A stretch of 64,000 bases of DNA from assembly GCA_030998225.1 (NCBI GenBank), contig JAPYXD010000744.1, forward strand, positions 2,604,001 through 2,668,000. The letters are read 5' to 3'. A model generated the notes under the pieces. It was not told the DNA's origin, searched no databases, and saw nothing but the letters and a program-made list of their open reading frames with translations. A program made the position numbers and the translations under genes. Positions 1-11,800 of this stretch are shown piece by piece. This DNA comes from Diplolepis rosae. Lineage: Eukaryota; Arthropoda; Insecta; Hymenoptera; Diplolepididae. Position 1 is the stretch's first letter; the number at the start of each line of letters is the position of its first letter.

Positions 1-674
1 AATTGTACCAAATTTGCTATACAAATACATAGGGAAGGGACTTAAAAATTTTGAATACGTGTAACGGATAACATTATGATAAAATTGCACATGTAAACCA
101 TATAATTGGTCCATACTAACTAAATTCGAACAAAAACTAAATAAAAAGTGTGCAGAATTTTTATATAAAAAATGCAAAGGCAGAACCTTAAAAATTACAC
201 ATGTGACGGATAGACATTATGTTGACAACCGATATAAATGGATTGCACTTTTGAAACTATAGAATAGGTCAAACTAAATTTACGTATGAAAATTGAAAAT
301 TGTACAAAAATAGCTATAAAAATACATAGAGAAGGAACTTAAAAAATTTACACGTGTGACGGATAACATTATGATGTAAACATTTTCATATGTAAATTTA
401 GTTTGACCTATTCTATAGTTTCAAAAGTGCAATCCATTTATATCGGTTGTCAACATAATTTCTATCCGTCACATGTGTAATTTTTAAGGTTCTTTCTTTG
501 CATTTTTTATATAAAAATTCTGCACACAATTTATTTAGTTTTTGTTCGAATTTAGTTAGTATAGACCAATTATATGGTTTACATGTGCAATTTTATCATA
601 ATGTTATCCGTTACACGTATTCAAAATTTTTAAGTCCCTTCCCTATGTATTTGTATAGCAAATTTGGTACAATT
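1..674. repeat. Large inverted repeat, 293-bp arms
   Basis: Bases 1-293 are closely matched by the reverse complement of 382-674, around an 88-bp centre. The left arm may continue before the window. Short motifs (CACGTGTGACGGATA, CCTATTCTATAGTTTC) recur in both orientations. From 675 to about 780 a further partial copy of the right-arm unit follows in direct orientation, so this is a small array of repeat units rather than a single hairpin. No protein is encoded. Confidence 0.85.
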
Positions 675-839
675 TTCAATTTTGTATACGTAAATTTAGT
701 TAGACCTATTCTATAGTTTCACAAGTGCAATTCATTTATATCGTTTGTCAACACAATGTTTATCCGTCACACGTGCAATTTTTTATTCTTTAATTCTTTA
801 TTCTTTTCTTTCTTTGTATTTTTATAGAAATAAATCTCA

Positions 840-868
840 CTGATGAGGACTCCAATCTGAGTCGAAAC
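840..868 (+). ncRNA. Hammerhead-ribozyme-like core
   Basis: The order is box CTGATGAG, GACTC, a 6-nt loop, GAGTC, then GAAAC. This is the hammerhead core with helix II and both conserved boxes. One extra G lies between the first box and the 5-bp helix, and I could not find an obvious helix I/III partner with a cleavage triplet, so self-cleavage is unproven. It directly follows the repeat array at 1-780. Hammerheads are known in Penelope-like retroelements and retrozymes, which are arranged in repeats; a link here is inference. Confidence 0.45.
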
Positions 869-871
869 GTT

Positions 872-1606
872 TGAGGAAAAAATGAAACCCTGAGTTTACA
901 TTATTTCTGGACCCTAAAGCCAAAGTAAAAAATCATCTATCTATTAATATTATTGAGGGTCGATATAAGCCAGTTATTTATAATTGTAATCAAGATAATG
1001 AAAGAATATTGAAAACAATTTGTCAATAAATATGTAATAAATGTAAAAAAAATTCTTATTTTCAATAAATTGTTCTTTTATATATATTTAATATTTATAT
1101 ATATTATTTTATATATTATAATACAAAATTTATAATATAAAATATTTTACATATATTATATTATAAAATTTATAATATAAAATATTTTATACATATATTA
1201 TTTTATTTATATATATATATGTATATTTTAAATATATATCCGATCTTAGGAAAAGACTAGTAAAGAGCGAAGTAGAAGAAAAAGAGGTAAAAAGCTATTT
1301 TGTAAAATCTTGTCGACAAGCTAGGGTTGAATTGACGAGGATTACCTGACCCATCACGAATACAGCAGACTCACCAACGCAAGTTTTGGCCTTACTCCTA
1401 CAACTTACTTCTTATCCGTGAGATTTTGGCGATTTTCGAAAGTGTCGATCCTGGTGTTCGGGTTTGGAACTTTACCTACCCCTGGCGTCTTTCCCCGCAA
1501 GGTTTGGACCATTCAATCGCCCTCGATGTCTCCTCTATACCTATCTTCACTCAACGGTGGAGTGAAAGAAAACTTAGAATCAGGCCCTCCAAGCTCCAAT
1601 GTATTT
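872..1606. other. Non-coding AT-rich stretch
   Basis: The part 1,040-1,240 is almost pure A/T with TATATA runs. The part 1,250-1,606 has more mixed composition with short open frames. None resembles a known protein, and I see no gene. Confidence 0.5.
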
Positions 1607-2219
1607 CACTGTGACAAAGTTCTTTCTACGTAGTTCAATTCGTGAAGTTCGATGGCGCCACCTCCGCTACCAACATTGTTAAGTCTTCGCGTCACTGATA
1701 TATGTCAGTGCATTTGTGTTGATTTGTGTATGCAGACGTTCCGTGGTTTACGGCGTAGTTTTGTGTTGATTGTAGTTTTTACATGAATTTCGAAGCAAGT
1801 GATTATTCCAGGAGTATACAGAAGCTGCGTTTTTCAATTTTTCTTGAAGTAAGTGCATTTTACTTGAATTAATGTGCAATGAAAACCAAATTACAAATAG
1901 GATTGCAAAATTACCACGTGTCACGTGTTGTTTCATTTGGTTTGCATTGCACATTAATTCAAGTAAAATGCACTTACTTCAAGAAAAATTAAAAAACGCA
2001 GCTTCTGTATACTCCTGGAATAATCACTTGCTTCGAAATTCATGTAAAAACTACAATCAACACAAAACTACGCCGTAAACCACGGAACGTCTGCATACAC
2101 AAATCAACACAAGTGCACTGACATATATCGGTGACGGGACGAATTAACAATGTTGGTGGCGGAGGTGGCGCCATCGAACTTCACGAATTGAACTACGTAG
2201 CCAGAACTTTGTCACAGTG
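1607..2219. repeat. Near-perfect palindrome, about 280-bp arms
   Basis: The sequence from CACTGTGACAAAGT at 1,607 is mirrored by ACTTTGTCACAGTG ending at 2,219. The arms run to about 1,884 and from about 1,943, leaving a centre of about 60 bp. Because of the mirror, nearly identical short open frames appear on both strands; these are not genes. It is probably a foldback-type MITE or two inverted copies of one repeat. No clear target duplication is seen. Confidence 0.85.
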
Positions 2220-2464
2220 ACAAGATTCAAACTTTCCCGGTTCCTTTCAAGGATTTACACCGAGAAGAACCGACCAATTACACGCGTCGCGTAGTTAGAC
2301 GTTGTGCGGCTCGTAACACACTGTGGCAGGTGGCGACACTGCCGACTACAAGCTTCCGTAGGTTGGCCAATGTGAATAATGTGATCGCAAACCATAGTTG
2401 TCGCCACGAAGGAATAATAAGGATACCAAACTGCCATGGGAAACTTTTCCGAATCTGGCAGGAT

Positions 2465-3093
2465 CAACGACACGGTAAGTGCCCGGCTTGTAAGTTTGAA
2501 GTAGTGAAAAGGAGTGCGCAGTTGTCCTCTTCTTACTCACCGGAAAATGTGCGAGTGAGACGAGCTTGTCAAATTGATCTAAGCCAGAGAGGCTATGCAA
2601 CCCGGTACGCGACACGACATTGCTAAGAAAAAAATTTATTATATTAAATGCATTATATTATATTACATGCGATCTTCAAAATCTTGAAAATTTCTCGGAT
2701 TAAATTCCCTTACATTTAAAGGAAAAAACTATTCAACATTATTTAACACACGATTTACGAAGTAATAACAAATACCATAATTTCAATTTCAAGATTTGTA
2801 ATCCTATATTTGATATATACTTTCCACTTTTATAATGCACTCCTTTAGCTTTATAGGAGTCCTGAGATAATATATATTTTTTTTTCAAACTATATTGCAA
2901 TTGAAGAAATATCTGCCGCTTGCAAATGATCAAAAATCAATCAACATAACCACTCTGGCTTAGATCAACTTGACAATCTGATAAATTCGTCTCACTGGCA
3001 CATTTTGTCGTGAGTAAGAAGAGGACAACTGCGCACTTGCGCACTCCTTTCCACTACTTCCAACTTACAAGCCGGGCACTTACCGTGCCGTTG
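2465..3093. repeat. Inverted repeat with a 360-bp spacer
   Basis: Bases 2,465-2,588 match the reverse complement of 2,953-3,093, which carries short insertions. The spacer is AT-rich. It lies between two other inverted-repeat structures, so 1-4,830 looks like a landing area for foldback-type elements. Confidence 0.75.
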
Positions 3094-3214
3094 CTCTTGC
3101 CAAGTCGCTTACATGGAGATAGGTCTCCTTATCAGTGATCCCAGATCTGAAACCGACGCAGTGTCTCCCACTCTCAGCCTGCCTGTCGGTGTGAATCGGG
3201 TAGGGAGCGAAGAC

Positions 3215-4829
3215 GGGGTACGTTGCCATTTTTCATTCCTCGTCACTCTTGCATGCGAGAACGACTCGTCCCATTTCCCTTTATTCTCCTCGCTTCTTCG
3301 TTACAATGCATGCGTTTTCAACTGTTCCAAGTTTTAGATTTCAGGCTGTCGTTTATGGAGTCCAAATTGAGAAATGTGTTTTTCTCGACTCTGTGCAAAA
3401 GAGGCGCGAAGCAGACGACAATTTCAAATTTACAGAATATGTAGTCATGAAAATAATACTTCTTTGTTCGATATTTTAATCAATTTTTCCCTAAAATAAA
3501 CATCTATAAGATTTAAAAAAATTGTGGAATCATTTTGAAAGTCTAAACATTACTTTTAAGTGGAAATTTGAAATTAATAAATATTTACAATTTGAATCTA
3601 TATATAAATTGAAAATATTTGAAATTTTTAAACGAAAGCTTAAATTATAAATTTCGAATTTCCATAATTTTTACCAATTTTGTACATTTAAAAAATTTTC
3701 AATTAGCGAATTATTTAGCACTAAGAAGATATAAACATAAAATGTAAGATTGAATATTACATTCTCAATTTTATGTTAGACATATTGTCATCTCACTGTT
3801 TGCAGCCTAATCACAGACTTTTCATTTAAAAAATGAATTGCTTTACGGAAAGGAAAAATTTTCTAATAGGAGGAGATAAATTAAAAAGCTAAAAAATGTG
3901 TTCAGTGATATTTGCATATGATCACATAAGTATTTATTGATTTCAAATTTTACATGACATTTTTTTTTCAAGTTCGTGTTTAAATCTTGTCACGATTTTA
4001 CAAGATCTTATGGGCAGCTGCAATCTGTTAAATGAAATATTTTGTAATTCTTAATTTGCCTGTTCTTCTGAAATCGTAGGAAAAATTCAAAGTCGATAAA
4101 TGGTTAAAATTTTATACCAAGATTTCAATTGCAAAATTTTAATGCTTTGTGAATAAACTGCTTCATATTTAGAAAATACTTCAACTCTGTGAGGCATTTT
4201 TATATTTTAAGTGTAAAATCTGTGCTTAGGTCACAAAAAAGTAAGATAAAAATACTTTCATTATAAAATTAAGAATGTAGATTTAGCACTCATTTAGGTC
4301 AAATGTTTATTACTTCTTCATATAAAATACTTTGCACATAATTCTCTGATTAAATATTTTTTAAATGTTGGAACATTTAAGAAATTCATGAATATTTAAC
4401 CTATTTATAAAAAATAAAAATTTACAAATAAAGCTTCGACTGACAAATCTAAATTGTAAATATTTATTAATTTCAAATTTCCACTTAAAAATAATGTTTA
4501 GACTTTCAAAATGATTCCACAATTTTTTAAAATCTTATAGATGTTTATTTTAGGGAAAAATTGATTAAAATATCGAAAAAAGAAGTATTATTTTCATAAC
4601 TGCATATTCTGTAAATTTGAAATTGTCGCCTGCTTCGCGCCTCTTTTGCACAGAGTCGAGAAAAACACATTTCTCAATTTCGACTCGATAAACGACAGCC
4701 TGAAATCTAAAACTTGGAACAGTTGAAAACGCATGCATTGTAACGAAGAAGCGAGGAGAATAAGGGGAAATGGGACGAGTCGTTCTCGCATGCAAGAGTG
4801 ACGAGGAAAGAAAAATGGCAACGTACCCC
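3215..4829. mobile_element. Foldback-type element with about 380-bp TIRs
   Basis: The left arm (3,215 to about 3,595, beginning GGGGTACGTTGCC) is the reverse complement of the right arm (about 4,449-4,829, ending GGCAACGTACCCC). The 850-bp AT-rich centre has no coding potential. It ends about 180 bp upstream of the NIP7 start codon and so may border its promoter. No target-site duplication is obvious. Confidence 0.75.
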
Positions 4830-5011
4830 CAGATCACTGCTCCTTATCTTATTATTCCTTTGTGGTCATGTGGTTGTCGCAAGCACGTGGCAACGATTGG
4901 TGACTAATGGTTTGGGAAGTAATACATACAATATTTCTATTTGTTTTGTAGTTTTATTGGGGTGATATTATTTTCGTATTAGTTATTTTAACATAAATTG
5001 ACCCGCAGAAA

Positions 5012-6759
5012 ATGAAACGATTATCAGAAGAAAGAACGAAGCTACTTTTTGAGAAACTGGCTAAATAGTGAGTAATTTCATACATTCAGTTTCCGTTTAT
5101 AGGTTTGAATAGATAACATTTAAAATGTAAAGCAACTGTGTTTTTTAATTATTTGTATATCTCAGGAGCTTTTAGTTTTTGTGCTCCTCAAATGTAACAA
5201 AGATATTTGAAATAATTTCTAATAAATTTTTTTTTCATATTTTCAGGGTTTTAATACCTATTTTTTCATAACTTAAACTTGTCTTGATGGTCTCATCACG
5301 TTACGTGCCAAAAATTTCTTTATTAATCGGTAATTTTTGACTTTTTGACAAAAAATATAAAATATTTTCAGTGGTTCAACCAGACTACGTGATTGAATTA
5401 CTGTATAAGTCCAGGTAAGATAACTTTTTTATTTTATAAAATATCTTCCTGAAAATTTGTAAAATACAACAGAAGACCATACAGAACGTCTATCAACGTT
5501 GTTTGAGTGAACATTTTGAAAACATTTTTACAGTTAACACTAATTACTGATGTCTTCTAATTTTCTTTCAAAATTTTGACTAAAAATAAGTTAACAGACG
5601 TGCTTTATTGCCCTTTGTTACAATTCCCAGATTTTCAAAAAGATAGTTTGTAAATTAAAAAAGTTATTTTACATGGATAAATTAATGTATAATTTATTCA
5701 CGTGGTCCAATTGATTAGAGTTTAAAATATAGTTTTAGTTAGAATTTTATTCTTATTTAGAATTTTTTCTTTGATCGATTTTTAATTGTTCAAAATTAGA
5801 TAGAATTTTGTTAGACTTTTCATCATTTGTAGCTAATGAATTAAAAACTTGAAACAATGAATAACTATTTAAAGCCACAAGTATCCACGTGTAAAATTAA
5901 GAAAACTAGTTTATATTATCCTTGGATATATCTTTAATGACTCCAGGCCAATTTTTAAGTTTTTATGTGATTGTGTGTTGTGATTTGGTTATATCCTAGA
6001 GTTTTTTAGCGGGCTAACGCAAACTGGAGACACGTGTAGGGCGGAATCGTCGATATATTTTGATTTTCTTGGAAAATAAAATTGTTAATTTCTAATTTTT
6101 AGTATAGGCGATAACGTCAGGTTTTTAATCGATCGACCAGATGGAATGTACTGCTTTCGAGAAAAGAAGAACCGCGTCTACTACGTTTCTGAAAAAATTT
6201 TATCCGTTGCCAGCACATTGGGAGCAGATCATTTGATCAGTGTGGGTACGTGCTTCGGAAAATTTACAAAATCTGGCAAATTTAGGCTGCATATAACTGC
6301 CCTGCAATATTTAGCCCCTTATGCAGTGGTAAGATATTAAGTTTCACAAAATTAATATATTAAGTACTAAATGTTACTTTATTAAATTATTACACTCACT
6401 AGTATAAGATTTGGATAAAAGCTTCAGCGGAACAACAATTTTTATACGGTCATCACGTAACGAAATCGGGATTAGGAAGGATTACAGAAGGAACTTCACA
6501 ATATCAAGGAATAGTTGTTTACTCAATGAACGATTTGCCATTAGTGAGTTCACAAATAATAATTCTGCAACTAATTGAAATTAATCTTTTTTCATTAATT
6601 TTAATATATTTTATTCATAAAAAATGTTTGATTGATTAGGGCTTTGGAGTTGCAGCTAAGAGTACATTGGAGTGCAAAAACGCAGATCCAATGGCAACTA
6701 TATGCTTCCATCAAGCGGACATTGGAGAATACATTCGAAGCGAAGATTCTTTACTTTGA
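5012..6759 (+). CDS. NIP7: 60S ribosome subunit biogenesis protein NIP7 homologue
   Basis: NIP7 is a conserved nucleolar factor in late 27S pre-rRNA processing and 60S subunit assembly. The coding exons I can join are 5,012-5,067, 6,103-6,328, 6,403-6,543 and 6,640-6,759. All junctions use GT/AG and phases agree, giving 180 codons, the usual family length. Exon 1 encodes [19 protein letters not shown]. Exon 2 carries the VYYVSEKI and [20 protein letters not shown] blocks. Exons 3-4 carry the C-terminal PUA region with [15 protein letters not shown] and FHQADIGEY. Intron 1 (1,035 nt) contains a dispersed repeat; introns 2 and 3 are under 100 nt. The frame is intact. An ATTAAA near 6,823 is a candidate poly-A signal. 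Assignment is from conserved motifs read by eye. Confidence 0.95.
5378..5712 (+). repeat. Dispersed repeat copy 1 (NIP7 intron 1)
   Basis: It shares long stretches with 7,893-8,175 in the same orientation: ACTTTTTTATTT, AAAATACAACAGAAGA, CAGACGTGCTTTATTG and ATTTTCAAAAAG. The copies have diverged and carry small indels. It is an uncharacterised interspersed repeat with no coding potential. Confidence 0.7.
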
Positions 6760-8536
6760 TTCTAAGATACTTTTAATTTTTGAAATAGGTAAGCTCCTCG
6801 ATTGTATATAAAAAAAACCTTTCATTAAAAAAAAAAAAAATTAGACTCAATTGAATGAAATCGAGTACCTCAGATAAATTGTATTCACATCTATATTCCA
6901 AAGTTTTGGAAAAAATATTATTGATATCCAAGTCAATGATGAGTTTTGTCGATGAATTTCTATTCGTAAAGTGGAAAAATATAGAATTTATTTTAATTTT
7001 TTAATAAGTACATTTATTATATATTTTTTCTAGAATATAAAAAGGTCATTTAACAAAATATGAATTAAAGCATATAATCATTTCTTAATGGTTTACTTTT
7101 CTAAATAGTTCATATTCACGTCTTTTCAGAAAACATACTTCTAATTTATCTTCATAAGAAAATAGACTTGACACAACAAATTGAGTACTGAAAATAAAAC
7201 ATTTCTTGTCCCTATATAATATCAGACCTCACCATGCTTATTCACTTTCGAAAGTTACTAACCCGTACAATAATCTCCCACAATTACCATTCACGCACAT
7301 TTTTCGAATCGTCCTTGCTACGTAAACAATTTCGCGTGAAAAGTTATTAAAATTGCGACAATACGTTCATACAAAGTGAAAAGAATAATGCATGTTATTG
7401 GCAATGGGATTTGAAAGCATCATTACAATTATACAATTTTATCATTCTAAATATCAACTTTTCTACCAATAAAAAGTTTTTCTTATTTTTTATGAACACC
7501 TGTTTCTGTCGGAATCACTTCCTAATATCGCTGTACAAAATTTTCACTGGAAGACAGATTTGTGGTCATAATCTCCAAATGCGATCGCATTTTCTTTTTT
7601 GATAAATAAAATATAAAATAATATAGTTTATCCTATGCTTAGAATATTGTAAATGTTACTTCACGTAACAGCATTAAAGTAATGCGAAGTAAAGTTCTAC
7701 TTTAGAATTTTAATCATGTGACTTTCCAATCAAAATATATCGCACATTACTTTAATATTCTAACGATAAATATATTGCAGTCATGTGCAATACATAATGT
7801 GACAAGAAATTTTTGCGACTGATCTTTTTTCGAACTTATTAAGGACGGATTATGTTATAATTAGTATTACTGTTTAGCTTACGGCCATGGAACAACCAGA
7901 TCACGTGACCAAATTTCTGTAAAAAATCATGTAAGACAACTTTTTTATTTCACAAAATATCTTCTTGAAAATTACAAAATACAACAGAAGACGATACAGA
8001 ACGTGTGTCAATTTCATTTGAGTGAAATTTTGCAGTTTTTTTTTCAACAGACGTGCTTTATTGTCTTCCGTTAAGTTTATCAAATTTTCAAAAAGTTATT
8101 TTGTAAATTAAAAAATTTATATTACATGAACTTGTATGAACGAAATAATGTATAATTAAGTTATGTGGCCCGATTGATCTATGACCTTAAATTGTCTTCT
8201 ATTGTCAATCAATGTTTTAAAGTGCTGCCAGCAAGTTATATATGATATATTGAATAATAAATGTGAATCTCTGTGAAGCTATAAGAAATTCACTTTACTT
8301 TTAATCAATTACAAAAATTTCTCGACACACTATGCAATTCATGTTCAATGACGCCACTGTGTTCTTAATAAAGCAAAAATTTGATTTTAGTTAATCAGTC
8401 CATGGCTTGACTAAAAGGACAAATTTCTTCGAATTTTTATAAAACGTACACTTTAAAACTGAGTATGAAGTATACGCTTCAGTCATTTGAAATTGTCCCT
8501 AAAGCTTACTTACTAGATAAAAATGGTCAATAAAAG
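6760..8536. other. NIP7-GALNT intergenic region
   Basis: AT-rich sequence holding the 3' region of NIP7 with an A14 run near 6,830, the second dispersed repeat copy, and no convincing gene. Confidence 0.6.
7893..8175 (+). repeat. Dispersed repeat copy 2
   Basis: Diverged direct copy of 5,378-5,712, including the blocks around AAAATACAACAGAAGA and CAGACGTGCTTTATTG. Two copies within 2.5 kb, one inside a NIP7 intron, suggest an old interspersed repeat family. Confidence 0.7.
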
Positions 8537-8673
8537 TACACTGAACCGTTGATTATAGAAACCTCGGTTTCAGAGACTCAGCTGCTGACGCGATAATGTA
8601 CGGGATTGAGAGGGAGCCGTAACAAGGCCAACAAAAAAAGAAGTGATTTTGTGTGAATCGATGGTTCAGTGTA
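8537..8673. mobile_element. Short Tc1/mariner-type MITE
   Basis: It begins TACACTGAACCGTTGATT and ends with the inverted form AATCGATGGTTCAGTGTA (two mismatches). The terminal TA pairs fit a TA target duplication. The 137-bp element lacks coding capacity and lies 150 bp past the stop codon of the glycosyltransferase gene. Confidence 0.65.
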
Positions 8674-8827
8674 TGTACAATACGTTAATTCCAATCAGTG
8701 TCAAAACGACTGCGTAAAATGTGGAAGTATGGAATATAGATTTCAGGCACGTTGATGAAACAATGTGTAAACCACCTAACAATTATTTCCTTTCTTACTT
8801 ATACTTCCTGAGCAATTATTTATACCG

Positions 8828-11800
8828 TCATTTCCTGGGTTCTAGGTGATCTACATAAAAATCAAATTGCCAAAATTGGTCTCTTTTATTTGCACAAGTT
8901 GTTGCCCTAACATCTTGTTCTGCGCGAACACCAGTTGCATCGAGACAAAGTCCAGTCGATATGTGAACAATTTTTCCATTCTGAAATAATACTCTCTTTG
9001 TAAACTAGTTGCTCTAATTTTTAAAGTTCTAAAAGAATTATTTAATTATTTACAAACCTCTAGCATCCATTCATTTTCATTCTCGGATCCTACACATCGT
9101 TTCATTAAGATTTTTAAACTTTTATTTTCTATACCAATCTTAAAAACCGTCGCACAAGTTTCATCTTGTCTCAATTCTCCATTATTACTCAGAGAGAAAA
9201 ACTTCATTGAAAGATAAAATTTGTATTAAACTGAGTAACATAGGGAAAAAAATTTTTGTACATAATTGAAATTGATGTACCTGGCTAGGATAAAGTTTCG
9301 GGTGACATCCATACATTCCCAAATTGTAAGTTTTATCATCATCCTCGCGTTGCAAATTATCCAGACACAAGTTGCGATTTTGTACTTTGACTCTTCCATA
9401 TGCTAATACATTTTCGTCTGGAATAAATTTTTCAGGATAGATGTTTTCTAAATACCATTTAAAGCTTTTACACTTCAGTCTATTTCGCAAATCAATTCGT
9501 TCCTGTAGATCTTCAATGGCTTCACTGTTATTCTTAAGAAGTGGGTGCATTTTTTTGAAGTTTTAATTTAGTAGATTTTTTCTTAACATTAGTTGTAAAG
9601 AATTTATAATATTACCTTGAATTCTTCACGATATAGGAAAAATAATCGTTTATAATCGTCCATCCATACATTAACAAGCCTTGCGGTATTAATTCCATGA
9701 GTGTCTTTATCATGAGGGAATTTGTAAGGATGGAAGTTCCTAAATATATGTCCAACTCGAGAACAGGGAATAGTTTCAAGAGTTCCTCCACATTGCCAAA
9801 CCTAGAATAAATATGTTAAAACACTAAAAATTACCGGTATTGTTACTACAATAATATATAAGACTGTGGTAGTCTGAAGAGAAAGTAGTCAAAATTAAAA
9901 AAAAATGTAGAGCATTAACCAAATTTTAAAAACCAGTATAAATTATAATCAAATTTACTTACATCTATTAAAATATTAATCAATTATTTTTCATTTTCTT
10001 AATGTGTAGAGTACACGGTTTTTATATAAATTTTTACCAGGTTTGGCCTTTTGTAAATCTAGCGAAAAAGTTCCCTAACTACACTGTAAAAAATTGCAGC
10101 CGAATTTTACATCGCCAGACGAGGGACATAAAATGACCCTCGTTGGACGGTGTAAAATTACGGATGGAATGAAAATTACAGACATTTCGTAAATTTCTAT
10201 CCTTGATCGTAAAACTTCATATAGTGGTGAATTTTACGAACTGCTAGTGTATTATTCCTAACCTTTTCCGTAATTATACGTAACGTGGAACGAAAATTCC
10301 GCCTTTGGAAGGAAAATTCAATTAATGGGGGGAATTTCCCATCCACATCCTGGATTATTTTTTTTATATATATATTATTAAAATTCTTTATTGAGAACTG
10401 TAGATAATCGAGTTTACTTAATAAATGAAATATTTTCAATTTAAACTGACAATAATAAATCTTATATTGCAAAATTGAACACGAAGTAATCACTACAATT
10501 TTAAACAATTTTTATAAACCCTTCACGATTTAATTTCGCACATTTCTTATTATTTTATAATTTAGAAATAAATCGTGTAGGGTTTTTATAAATTGTATAG
10601 AATTTAAGTTATTAGTTCATTTTTGTTACAGGATTTATCGGTGCTAGTTGAAATTTAAAATATGTAATGTATTCAATAAATGATGATTATGTAGAATTAT
10701 GTATTTCCAAAATGTCGGGTTTATAATAACGACATGAAGAATTGAAAACAACCGAACAGCGAATGCAGAGCTCGGAAACGTAAAATTCCGAAAGTGAACT
10801 GAAAATTACGAACAGCGAAATGAAGATTAAATTCTCATCCGAAAATTTACAGCTAGGTGGTAATTTTGCGCAAACCTCAAACAAAATTTCAGTTTACGTT
10901 TGGAAAATCCATACAACAGACGCTGCGATTTTACATCGCTTAACGAAGGTTATTTTATCGTCGAAGTGATTTTACACAGTTGTCAGAAAATCACATCCTC
11001 CATCAATATAAACTTACGGAATTAAGTAAATTTACACAGAAAGGCTCTGTGATTTTACGAATCTTCCATAATTTTCCCTAGATCATTTTTTACAGTGTAT
11101 CTCAGTAAGTCTTATTCTTATTTCTGATGAACGATGCATAATATGAATATATTATGCCTCGTTCATCAGAAATAAGAATGAAAAAACAAATTTGACGTCC
11201 TATCATTTTTTCCCGCCATATGTCGGTCATTGCGAAACCTGCAATTTTTTTTTCAATCGGCGATATCTCCGGTTAGAAAAATTAAAATAATACATGTAAA
11301 TAGTGAAATGGAAAGCTGAAAAGTGTCTCTTTTTGATGATTTTCTCATATTCTGAGCCCGGATTCGGTTTCTGCGCCCAGAATTACTTCGGAAATGTACC
11401 TCAGCTACTCCATAACAAAACCATGTAGACCTGTGTAATCTAGTTAACCTCACCCTAAAGGACATTTCAAGATTTTCTCCGCCCCATCCGTCCATTTTAT
11501 CATCGTAACTTCCAACTTCCCAAAAGTATTTTCTATCGATGGCAAAAAGTCCCCCAGCCATAGTTGGTGAATTAGTTGGTGAAATAGGAGAAGGACGAGA
11601 TTTCATTTCTTTCTCTTGAATATCAATCCAAGCGAAGTGACCAGACCAGGTGAAACCACCCACTTGGAAAAAGGACGGATCATTATCATGCAAATATTCC
11701 AAGGTTTCCTCTGCTATATTGTCGATTATAGGCATCAAAACTGCATTCCTTTTTTCTTTTATTCTTTGAAGCAGTGGTTCAAGCCTGAATTATTAAATTA

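Noticed and set aside
1748..2078. Two nearly identical 68-codon frames on opposite strands
   Set aside because: They are mirror images created by the palindrome at 1,607-2,219.
3113..4837. Overlapping frames of 70-90 codons on both strands
   Set aside because: They lie in the inverted arms of the foldback element and repeat each other.
9535..9550. Alternative start of the lectin-side exon at an ATG near 9,550
   Set aside because: No acceptor AG lies directly before it; the acceptor CTTCTTAAG at 9,533 keeps phase with the preceding exon.
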